Position numbers and translations under genes: made by a program. The notes beneath the pieces are model-generated. The model ran no database searches and was not told where the DNA came from. It saw only the letters and a program-made list of their open reading frames with translations. This document shows, piece by piece, positions 1-6,796 of a stretch of 6,796 bases of DNA (position 1 is its first letter; the number at the start of each line of letters is the position of its first letter). This DNA is from Nitrospira sp. (GTDB lineage: Bacteria > Nitrospirota > Nitrospiria > Nitrospirales > Nitrospiraceae). Location: assembly GCA_024998705.1 (NCBI GenBank), contig JACOEF010000484.1:1-6796 (forward strand), given 5' to 3'.

Positions 1-276
1 CCGTTCTCGGGCCAGTTCTTCGATACGAGTCGGATCGTATTGCACGCGATCCAGATCCGCGCGCAGCTCGCCGTTCAAGCGCTGGAGTTCGGCCAGTTCC
101 TGATCAAGCTGCTCCGCATGATCACGCAAATGCAAATACCGCGAAATCCCCATCTCGCCGAACAACAGGGTCCCCATCATGAGGAACAGCGCGCCGAGCC
201 CCACCCACTTCCCTGCGGAACAGAGCTTCCGTTGCCAATCCAACCAATCTCGACCCCGGTTCGGCTTGATCATCAT
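1..276 (-). CDS. ftsB: FtsB/DivIC-like septum formation initiator protein, N-terminal part (runs off the left edge)
   Basis: This is the start of a small bitopic cell-division protein; 92 codons are visible and the frame is open to base 1. The sequence shows a short basic cytoplasmic stretch (residues 1-23, including KPNRGR), one hydrophobic segment (about 24-44, GLGALFLMMGTLLFG), then a leucine-rich heptad region (about 47-80) and DPTRIEELARER at 81-92. The last motif resembles the conserved 'IEE-ARE' segment of the FtsB/DivIC family. In that family the periplasmic coiled coil pairs with FtsL and FtsQ in the divisome. The gene begins 5 nt after the eno stop; GAGG at about 289-292 lies inside the end of eno and serves as its Shine-Dalgarno. 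ATG at 276, a second ATG at 273 and GTG at 279 are all possible starts. The position directly after eno matches the well-known eno-ftsB gene order. The C-terminus is not visible. Confidence 0.85.
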   Translation of the reverse strand, partial: MMIKPNRGRDWLDWQRKLCSAGKWVGLGALFLMMGTLLFGEMGISRYLHLRDHAEQLDQELAELQRLNGELRADLDRVQYDPTRIEELARER

Positions 277-281
277 CACGA

Positions 282-1595
<1,314 letters not shown>

Positions 1596-1642
1596 CTAAA
1601 CCATTTCCGAACTTCTGCCGAATCGTTTTGTGGTCGAAGACG

Positions 1643-1993
1643 CTAGAAGACCATGACATGGTCAACTAAATAACGCGAGCCTTGTTCGACTAGCACCATT
1701 TCAGCCACAAATTCGCCTTGCGACTTCGAAAACGACTGTTTCCATACTATTGCCACAGACTGGGGCCGCCGGAATATGGCAACATATTCCCTCTTCGAAA
1801 AGAATCCATTTTCAGCTTGGTACTGCCTACACACCTTCTCTAAATAGTCCTTCGTGACTAGAGACTTTAATCTCTCTGTAAAATCTCTCACATGCCGTTC
1901 ATGATCGATATTGGTCGATGCCTCCATCAAGTTGTCCATGATCGGATCTGCGATCTCGAGGATTTCTTCATCGGATCGTTGTAAGAGTTTCAT
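1643..1993 (-). CDS. Conserved-looking small protein of unknown function, 116 aa
   Basis: I do not recognise a named family. The first half is charged and probably helical (residues 5-60, with DEEILEIADPIMDNLME and HVRDFTERLKSLV). The second half alternates hydrophobic and polar residues like a beta-meander (YVAIFRRPQSVAIVWKQ, FVAEMVLVEQ, YLVDHVMVF). This helix-then-sheet layout is compatible with a small alpha+beta fold such as NTF2-like or cystatin-like, which is inference only. There is no signal peptide or membrane segment and only one Cys (55), so it is probably cytosolic. It is a real gene by its clean ATG, an AGGA 8 nt before the start codon, and protein-like periodicity. By hand count, 1681-1980 is about 45% GC (136/300), against 107/180 in three sampled lines of eno and gatB. 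It stands alone between two gaps (117 and 74 nt), so it may have its own promoter. Confidence 0.8.
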   Translation of the reverse strand: MKLLQRSDEEILEIADPIMDNLMEASTNIDHERHVRDFTERLKSLVTKDYLEKVCRQYQAENGFFSKREYVAIFRRPQSVAIVWKQSFSKSQGEFVAEMVLVEQGSRYLVDHVMVF

Positions 1994-2110
1994 GCAACAT
2001 CCTGTGCCTGCCGGTTGCTTTCAGGATGAGACCGGGTGGCTCTCATTGCGGACTTCCAATGGGGGCCTTCCCAGGCTGCGCATTGCGCGGGCAAGAGAAG
2101 CAACCTAATC
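1994..2110. other. 117-bp intergenic gap with an 8-bp inverted repeat
   Basis: This non-coding stretch lies between the gatB stop and the small orphan gene. Perfect arms GGTTGCTT (2013-2020) and AAGCAACC (2098-2105) enclose 77 bp. Inside are two similar words, CATTGCGG (2044-2051) and CATTGCGCGG (2081-2090). No convincing sigma70 promoter and no stem with a T-run was seen on the minus strand. It could hold the 3' end of the gat transcript or the promoter of the orphan gene, but the sequence does not decide this. Confidence 0.4.
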
Positions 2111-3541
2111 TCACCCTTGCAGTTGCTTCTTCAGCAGCTCATTCACCTTCCCGGGATTCGCCTTGCCGCCGGAGGCCTTCATCACTTGCCCGACGAGGAA
2201 TCCCAGCACCTGCTGCTTGCCTTCTTTATATTGCCCGACCTGCGCAGGATTCTTCTTCAAGACGTCATCAATCATTGTCGCCAGGGCCCCTTCGTCGGAC
2301 ACCTGCCTAAGCCCCTTTTCCTGAACGATCTGAGCCGGTGCCTTACCCGATGCGTAGACATCAGGAAACATTTCCCGCGCCACCTTGAGACTGATGACTC
2401 CTTGATCCACAAGGGTCAACAACTCGACCAGCCGCTCAGGCATCACGGGCGACGCATCGGCTTCAATCCCGGAGTTATTGAGCTCCCGCAGCAATTCCCC
2501 CATCACCCAATTGCTCACCGTCTTGGGTTGCGGGTACAACTTCACGCAAGCCTCAAAATACATCGCCAACGCTTTGCTTGACGTGAGGATGCCCGCGTCA
2601 TATTCGGGTACGCCGTACTCGGAAACAAATCGCTGCTGCTTCGTCGAAGCCAGTTCCGGCAATCCCTCGCGCAATTGCTCGATCCATTCGGCCGAAATGT
2701 CCAACGGAACCAGGTCAGGATCCGGGAAATACCGATAGTCATGCGCCTCTTCCTTGCTGCGCATCACAGCGGTTTCACCACGTTCGTGATTCCAGAGTCT
2801 GGTTTCCTGATAAATCTTCCCGCCCTCGTTCAGCACCTTGGTTTGCCGCTTGATTTCGTAATCAACTGCGTCCTTCACAAACTTGAACGAATTGATGTTC
2901 TTCAACTCCACCTTCGTTCCGAACGCGGTCTGGCCGGCCGGACGCAGAGACAGATTCGGCTCGCAGCGGAAACTCCCCTCCTCCATGTTCCCGTCACAGA
3001 CATCGAGATACATCAAGAGATCGCGCAACGCCTTGAGGTACGCCACCACTTCTTCAGAAGAGTGTAGGTCCGGTTCAGTCACAATTTCCAACAGGGGTGT
3101 CCCGGCGCGATTCAAATCCACCAGGCTCATCCCGCTGCCGGCCTCATGCAGGTTTTTTCCCGCGTCTTCTTCCAAATGGGCGCGCCGGATTCGAACCCGC
3201 TTGCGACTGCCGCCGGCGGCAATTTCAATCCAGCCATGCTCGCAAATCGGCGCTTCGTATTGCGACATCTGATACCCTTTCGGCAGGTCGGGGTAAAAAT
3301 AGTTTTTGCGCGCAAAGCGGTTGCGGACGCCGATCGTGCCGTTCATCGCGAGACCGGCACGCACCGCCATCTCCACCGCCTTCTCATTGATCACCGGCAA
3401 CGTCCCGGGCAGTCCCAAGCACACGGGACAGGTCTGCGAATTCGCCGTGAGACCGAAGGTCGTCCCGCAGGCACAAAACAACTTCGATTGCGTGCGCAAC
3501 TGCGCATGCACTTCCACACCAATGACGACTTCGTATGCCAC
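2111..3541 (-). CDS. gatB: Aspartyl/glutamyl-tRNA(Asn/Gln) amidotransferase subunit B
   Basis: Subunit B of GatCAB binds mischarged Glu-tRNA(Gln) or Asp-tRNA(Asn) and phosphorylates the side-chain carboxylate before amidation. It is 476 residues, the usual length. The N-terminal catalytic cradle shows IGVEVHAQL (Glu10, His12), CAC at 23-25 and CPVC at 38-41 (a possible four-Cys zinc site, as in some GatB proteins), HLEEDAGK (122-129), [17 protein letters not shown] (142-158), [14 protein letters not shown] (188-201), ELKNINSF (212-219) and [10 protein letters not shown] (268-277). The C-terminal part (about 330-476) is the helical GatB/YqeY tRNA-binding domain, ending with the [16 protein letters not shown] segment. 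The start codon is GTG, giving [12 protein letters not shown] as in homologues. A GGGGGAG lies about 11 nt upstream. The start is 2 nt after the ytxH stop, which suggests translational coupling. Two unrelated genes separate it from gatA, an unusual spacing for the subunits of one enzyme. Confidence 0.98.
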   Translation of the reverse strand: MAYEVVIGVEVHAQLRTQSKLFCACGTTFGLTANSQTCPVCLGLPGTLPVINEKAVEMAVRAGLAMNGTIGVRNRFARKNYFYPDLPKGYQMSQYEAPICEHGWIEIAAGGSRKRVRIRRAHLEEDAGKNLHEAGSGMSLVDLNRAGTPLLEIVTEPDLHSSEEVVAYLKALRDLLMYLDVCDGNMEEGSFRCEPNLSLRPAGQTAFGTKVELKNINSFKFVKDAVDYEIKRQTKVLNEGGKIYQETRLWNHERGETAVMRSKEEAHDYRYFPDPDLVPLDISAEWIEQLREGLPELASTKQQRFVSEYGVPEYDAGILTSSKALAMYFEACVKLYPQPKTVSNWVMGELLRELNNSGIEADASPVMPERLVELLTLVDQGVISLKVAREMFPDVYASGKAPAQIVQEKGLRQVSDEGALATMIDDVLKKNPAQVGQYKEGKQQVLGFLVGQVMKASGGKANPGKVNELLKKQLQG

Positions 3542-3543
3542 GC

Positions 3544-3864
3544 TCAGCTCGGCTCCCCCTTCGTGAAGTTCTCGCGCTCCCGACGCATCGCCTCCCGCCC
3601 GGCATCGAAGGCATCGCGCAACACGGTTTTCTTCGATTCAATGAACTCGCGACCTTCTTCGACCGCCCCTTCAAACCGCTCACCCGCCTCGCCGACCAGA
3701 TCCCGCAACCCGTCCTCCGCGCGTCGGGCGTAGCCGCGCAGCATCTCGCGTGATTCCTGTCCGCTTCTCGGCGCCAATAAGATGGCCGCCACCGCACCCA
3801 GTGCCGCTCCGCTCAAGAAGCCCAACAATACGGCTGCCGACGATGGACCGTGATTATCCGCCAT
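3544..3864 (-). CDS. YtxH domain-containing small membrane protein, 106 aa
   Basis: One hydrophobic segment near the N-terminus (about residues 10-31, [20 protein letters not shown]) runs directly into [11 protein letters not shown] (30-40). This is the hallmark of YtxH/gas-vesicle-GvpP-like small proteins. The remainder (41-106) is highly charged and helical, with many Glu and Arg, and probably forms an amphipathic or coiled-coil tail in the cytoplasm. The biochemical role of the family is not established; some members are linked to stress responses, and nothing here shows that. ATG at 3864 is preceded by GGGAGGG about 7 nt away, inside the end of the DUF948 gene, which it overlaps by 11 nt in another frame. 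gatB starts 2 nt after its stop. YtxH and DUF948 proteins are often found side by side, and this tight overlap supports a shared function. Confidence 0.85.
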   Translation of the reverse strand: MADNHGPSSAAVLLGFLSGAALGAVAAILLAPRSGQESREMLRGYARRAEDGLRDLVGEAGERFEGAVEEGREFIESKKTVLRDAFDAGREAMRRERENFTKGEPS

Positions 3865-4255
3865 TGTGAGACCCTCCCTCTTTGAAACGTTCCCTCACCA
3901 CTTGCTTTGCCGCGCGAAGCCCCGCCACCACGCTGGCCACATTGGCCAACAACGACCCGCCGGACCCTCGCACCAACCTATGCACCTGATTGACTGATTC
4001 CCCGACCTCTCCCACCGCATGCAGCATAACGGCCGCATGCTCGACCCCGCCACGTGCCTGCTCGGTCACCTCATTCAAATTCTGACTCATCGTGCGCAAT
4101 TCGGTAATCAGCGTCGGCAACTCGTCGTTCAGCTTCGTCACCAGGCGTTCCGATTCAACTACCATCTTCCGAATTTGAATCAAGAGCGGGACGAGGTAGC
4201 CTACCAGCACCGCGAAGGCGCTGGCGACGAGAATAGCGGCGACATCAACAATCAT
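3854..4255 (-). CDS. DUF948-like membrane-anchored coiled-coil protein, 133 aa
   Basis: The N-terminus carries one membrane segment (about residues 4-27, DVAAILVASAFAVLVGYLVPLL). A long amphipathic helix follows (about 29-95) with hydrophobic heptads (ESERLVTKLNDELPTLITEL, then MSQNLNEVTEQA), interrupted by RGSGGS (96-101). A short hydrophobic or amphipathic stretch comes next (102-120), and the tail is basic. This layout matches the DUF948 family, whose helical region resembles methyl-accepting chemotaxis coiled coils; no function is established. There is no catalytic motif. AAGGAG lies 5 nt before ATG 4255, a strong ribosome site. It starts 18 nt after the gatA stop and overlaps the YtxH gene by 11 nt. 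Its place inside a gat transcript may simply be co-transcription for expression level. Confidence 0.82.
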   Translation of the reverse strand: MIVDVAAILVASAFAVLVGYLVPLLIQIRKMVVESERLVTKLNDELPTLITELRTMSQNLNEVTEQARGGVEHAAVMLHAVGEVGESVNQVHRLVRGSGGSLLANVASVVAGLRAAKQVVRERFKEGGSHNGG

Positions 4256-4273
4256 AGGGTCTCCTTGTCGGGC

Positions 4274-5749
4274 TCACCGGATCGCCGGCCGTTTGGCCCG
4301 CCAGTTGGTCGCCTGCTCGTAGGCATGCGCCCCTCGCAACAGGGTCTCCTCTTCAAATGGCCGGCCGATCAACTGGAAGCCGATCGGTAATCCCGCCTTG
4401 CTGAATCCACAAGGGAGCGCAATGGCGGGCAACCCGGCCAGATTCGCCGAAATCGTGTAGATGTCGGACAAATACATCTGCAACGGATCCTGGGCCTTCT
4501 CCCCGAACTTAAAGGCGGTGGTCGGAGTGACCGGCGTCACGATGAGATCGACCGTCTGGAACGCCGACTCAAACTCCTGGCGGATGAGGGTCCTGACCGC
4601 CTGCGCTTTCCCGTAGTACGCGTCATAGTACCCCGCACTCAACACATACGTCCCCAACATAATCCGACGCTTAACCTCCGGGCCGAATCCTTCCGCTCTG
4701 GTCTTCAGGTACATCTCTAGGAGATCTTTACTCTCCGCGGCCCGCACACCGAACTTCACGCCGTCGTATCGGGCCAGGTTCGAGCTGGCCTCAGCCGTGG
4801 CGATGACATAGTAAGTCGCGACGGCCGCATCGGTGGTCGGCAATTTGATCTCGCGGATGTCCGCCCCGAGTTCCCGCAGGCCTTCGATGGCCGTGCGCAC
4901 GGCCTGGTCCACTTCCGGATCAAGTCCGTCGGCAAAATACTCGGCAGGCACACCGACTTTCAGCCGTTTGAGATCTTTCCGTTTCAGTGCCTTGAGATAG
5001 TCCGGAACCGGCACGTTCGCGGAGGTCGAGTCGCGCGGATCGTAACCGGCAATAGCACCCAATAGGATGGCCGCATCCGTCACATCTTTGGTGATCGGGC
5101 CGATTTGATCCAGCGACGACGCGAACGCTACCAATCCATATCGAGAGACACGACCATACGTCGGCTTCAGCCCCACCACGCCGCAGAACGCCGCAGGCTG
5201 GCGCATGGACCCGCCGGTATCGGACCCCAGTGCCGCCACACATTCATCCGCCGCCACAGCTACCGCCGACCCACCGCTCGATCCGCCGGGCACAGTCTGA
5301 ATGTTCCAGGGATTGCGGCTGGCGCCAAACGCCGAATTCTCGGTGGACGATCCCATCGCAAACTCATCCAGATTGGTCTTGCCGAGCAGGAGATAGTTTT
5401 GCGCCCGCAACTTGGCGACCACGGTCGCATCATAGGGCGGCACGAACGTGTCGAGCATGCGGGAGGCACAGGACGTCCGCACACCTTCCGTACAAATATT
5501 GTCCTTCACCGCCAGGGGCATGGCCATCATCGGCGTGGTTTTCCGCCACCCTTTCAACGCCTCGTCGAGACGTTTCGCCTGTGCGAGGGCCGCTTCTTTA
5601 CACTGCGTCAGATAGGCGTTCAGTTTCGGTTCGACCTGCGATACTCGCAGAAAGTAGGCGCGGACGATCTCCGTCGCCGTGACATCCCCGGCCGTGAACC
5701 TCCGCTGCAATTCGGCCAGCGTGAATTTGTGTATCAACGTCAGTGACAT
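4274..5749 (-). CDS. gatA: Aspartyl/glutamyl-tRNA(Asn/Gln) amidotransferase subunit A
   Basis: Amidase subunit of GatCAB: it hydrolyses glutamine and sends the ammonia to GatB. The protein has 491 residues, typical for GatA. It is a member of the amidase-signature family, and the Ser-cisSer-Lys triad is complete: Lys82 in MPLAVKDNI, cis-Ser157 in PGGSSGGSA and nucleophile Ser181 in [16 protein letters not shown]. The spacing (75 and 24 residues) equals that of characterised GatA proteins as I recall it. Other GatA-typical blocks are [19 protein letters not shown] (121-139), [27 protein letters not shown] (192-218), [15 protein letters not shown] (361-375) and [21 protein letters not shown] (428-448). 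The ATG overlaps the last base of the panD stop (TGATG), and I see only a weak AAGG 13 nt upstream, so initiation probably depends on ribosomes finishing panD. Confidence 0.98.
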   Translation of the reverse strand: MSLTLIHKFTLAELQRRFTAGDVTATEIVRAYFLRVSQVEPKLNAYLTQCKEAALAQAKRLDEALKGWRKTTPMMAMPLAVKDNICTEGVRTSCASRMLDTFVPPYDATVVAKLRAQNYLLLGKTNLDEFAMGSSTENSAFGASRNPWNIQTVPGGSSGGSAVAVAADECVAALGSDTGGSMRQPAAFCGVVGLKPTYGRVSRYGLVAFASSLDQIGPITKDVTDAAILLGAIAGYDPRDSTSANVPVPDYLKALKRKDLKRLKVGVPAEYFADGLDPEVDQAVRTAIEGLRELGADIREIKLPTTDAAVATYYVIATAEASSNLARYDGVKFGVRAAESKDLLEMYLKTRAEGFGPEVKRRIMLGTYVLSAGYYDAYYGKAQAVRTLIRQEFESAFQTVDLIVTPVTPTTAFKFGEKAQDPLQMYLSDIYTISANLAGLPAIALPCGFSKAGLPIGFQLIGRPFEEETLLRGAHAYEQATNWRAKRPAIR

Positions 5750-6114
5750 CAGCGTTTCACAGCCTTACGAGTGATATGGTTTTTCCCGTCGACCTGGATG
5801 ATCTTCGGCTTATGCCGCTTGATCTCTTCATCGCTATAATACTCGTAGCAGAAAATAATAATCTGATCACCCACCGCCGCCTTGCGGGCGGTCGGCCCGT
5901 TCAGCACGATCTCCCCGCGTCCCCGCTTTCCCTTCATGGCGTAGGTCATGAACCGTTCGCCGTTGTTGAGATTGGAACAGACGATCGCTTCGTAGGGCAA
6001 AATACCCGCCGCGTCCAACAGATCTTCGTCCACCGTGAGGCTGCCTTCATAGTCCAAACAGGCCTCGGTCACCGTCGCTCGATGTATCTTTGCCCGCAAC
6101 ATTTGTCGAAACAT
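5749..6114 (-). CDS. panD: Aspartate 1-decarboxylase, pyruvoyl-dependent (PanD)
   Basis: Makes beta-alanine from L-aspartate for pantothenate and coenzyme A synthesis. It is made as a pro-enzyme that cuts itself between Gly24 and Ser25, turning Ser25 into the pyruvoyl cofactor. The cleavage site DYEGSLTVD is present with Gly24-Ser25 at the same numbers as in E. coli. Lys9 ([11 protein letters not shown]), Arg54 and Tyr58 (GERFMTYA) and [17 protein letters not shown] are also conserved. The length is 121 residues, close to the usual 115-130. The frame stays open upstream to 6198, but that would overlap gatC and add 28 residues with no homology to the family. ATG 6114 gives the standard [15 protein letters not shown] start and has AAGGAG 12 nt before it, slightly far. 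It begins 25 nt after gatC and overlaps gatA by 1 nt, so panD lies inside the gat operon, an unusual place for it. Confidence 0.97.
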   Translation of the reverse strand: MFRQMLRAKIHRATVTEACLDYEGSLTVDEDLLDAAGILPYEAIVCSNLNNGERFMTYAMKGKRGRGEIVLNGPTARKAAVGDQIIIFCYEYYSDEEIKRHKPKIIQVDGKNHITRKAVKR

Positions 6115-6139
6115 AGTCGGCTGATGCTCCTTCGATCGC

Positions 6140-6433
6140 TTAGGATTCTTGGATGATTTTGGGAACTCGGAAACACTGCGCCTCCGCATCGGGAGCATTG
6201 CTCAACGCCTGCTCGATCGTCAGGGACGCCTGCACCTGGTCCGGACGAAAAACATTGCTCTGCCCCGGCACGGTCGATGTCGGCTCGACACCCTCCGTGG
6301 AAAACGATTTCAACTTCTGCACATAGGCCACGATCTGATTGAGCTGCTGCGAAAAGGCCGTGGTCTCGGCCTCGGTCAACGCCAGCCGCGCCAGCTTGGC
6401 CACCTTCTCGACGTCCTGTTTCGTGATCTCCAT
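6140..6433 (-). CDS. gatC: Aspartyl/glutamyl-tRNA(Asn/Gln) amidotransferase subunit C
   Basis: The small subunit of GatCAB wraps around GatA and holds the A-B interface together; it has no catalytic site. It is 97 residues, a normal length. The N-terminal helix VAKLARLALTEAE (11-23) and the helix NQIVAYVQKLKSFSTEGVEPTS (32-53) are typical. They are followed by the extended VPGQSNVFRPD (55-65) and the conserved C-terminal FRVPKIIQ (88-95). ATG 6433 gives the family-standard MEITKQDVEKVAKLARL. The upstream ribosome site is only moderate (GAGAG about 6 nt away). It is the first gene of the gatC-panD-gatA group and lies 143 bp downstream of the glmS stop, separated by the repeat element. Confidence 0.97.
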   Translation of the reverse strand: MEITKQDVEKVAKLARLALTEAETTAFSQQLNQIVAYVQKLKSFSTEGVEPTSTVPGQSNVFRPDQVQASLTIEQALSNAPDAEAQCFRVPKIIQES

Positions 6434-6454
6434 CTTATGCTCTCATTTCTGTAA

Positions 6455-6574
6455 GGATGTTCAACATGGTCTTCCCACAAGGCCGCAGGATGCGCGGCGA
6501 CGAGGCGTACCCTCTGGGTACGTCGCAGGATGCCGGGCGACCGAGAACGCAGTGGGAAGCCAGGTTCAACATCC
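6455..6574. repeat. 120-bp imperfect inverted-repeat element between glmS and gatC
   Basis: The left arm (6455-6478) and right arm (6552-6574) are inverted copies: 21 matched positions over 24, with two mismatches and one 1-nt gap. Both begin GGATGTT at the outer edge and reach CTTCCCAC inwards. The left arm also contains the self-palindrome ATGTTCAACAT (6458-6468), and the right arm has GTTCAAC. The core (6479-6551) holds a strong central hairpin and two copies of a 21-22 nt direct repeat. The element starts 2 nt after the glmS stop and ends 21 nt before the gatC ATG, filling nearly the whole gap. No ORF in it looks like a protein, and there is no T-run to make it a plain intrinsic terminator. 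The architecture suggests a dispersed REP/BIME or MITE-like element; I recall similar intergenic repeats in Nitrospira genomes, unverified. Confidence 0.75.
6506..6522. repeat. Central perfect 7-bp hairpin of the repeat element
   Basis: CGTACCC (6506-6512) and GGGTACG (6516-6522) pair perfectly around a 3-nt loop (TCT on plus, AGA on minus). GCGA (6497-6500) and TCGC (6523-6526) can extend the stem by four pairs, with CGAGG (6501-6505) bulged out. It lies at the centre of symmetry of the larger element, so a transcript could fold into a long branched stem capped here. Confidence 0.7.
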
Positions 6575-6576
6575 GA

Positions 6577-6796
<220 letters not shown>

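Noticed and set aside
1660..1665. TTGACC on the minus strand as a -35 box for eno
   Set aside because: No plausible -10 hexamer occurs 16-18 nt downstream, so I do not call a promoter.
2036..2581. Plus-strand 181-codon open frame entering the gatB-orphan gap
   Set aside because: Most of it is antisense to the 3' part of gatB. The translation is rich in His, Leu and Arg without protein-like order, and there is no convincing ribosome site.
5105..5746. Plus-strand 213-codon open frame antisense to gatA
   Set aside because: Same reasoning: it is fully opposite an intact gatA and Arg/His-rich, with no recognisable motif.
6115..6198. Upstream extension of panD to a start at 6198
   Set aside because: It would overlap gatC by 59 nt and add 28 residues (basic, low complexity) not found in PanD. 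The ATG at 6114 gives the standard N-terminus and puts Gly24-Ser25 at the usual numbers.
6455..6574. Intrinsic terminator for glmS or a glmS-type ribozyme
   Set aside because: There is no T-run after the stem on the minus strand. The glmS ribozyme lies in the 5' leader of glmS, not after its stop, and its conserved core is not seen here.

Overview
The window is a compact, entirely minus-strand block of housekeeping genes, about 58-60% GC where sampled. Protein style and gene content suggest a Gram-negative bacterium. The intergenic repeat near the right edge reminds me of dispersed repeats in Nitrospira (Nitrospirota). That assignment is from memory and unverified. The presence of gatC, gatA and gatB implies that Gln-tRNA(Gln) and/or Asn-tRNA(Asn) are made by transamidation.

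In the direction of transcription (right to left) the layout is: the last 72 codons of glmS (6577-6796); a 143-bp gap almost filled by a 120-bp imperfect inverted-repeat element (6455-6574); gatC; panD (pyruvoyl-dependent aspartate decarboxylase); gatA, whose ATG shares one base with the panD stop; a DUF948-type membrane-anchored coiled-coil protein; a YtxH-type small membrane protein that overlaps it by 11 nt; gatB (GTG start, 2-nt gap); a 117-bp gap; a small unrecognised protein of lower GC; eno (enolase); and the start of an ftsB-like cell-division gene running off the left edge.

From gatC to gatB the genes are spaced -11 to +25 nt and look like one transcript. It mixes tRNA-dependent amidation (GatCAB), beta-alanine synthesis for pantothenate/CoA (PanD) and two envelope-associated proteins of unknown role. 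eno followed by ftsB is a widely conserved pair. All active-site residues that I could check in enolase, GatA and PanD are present, so these genes look functional.

I see no tRNA, rRNA, CRISPR array, transposase or phage gene. The least ordinary items are the repeat element between glmS and gatC, the splitting of the gat genes by panD and the DUF948/YtxH pair, and the low-GC orphan between gatB and eno. I see no evidence of a wholly new system here.
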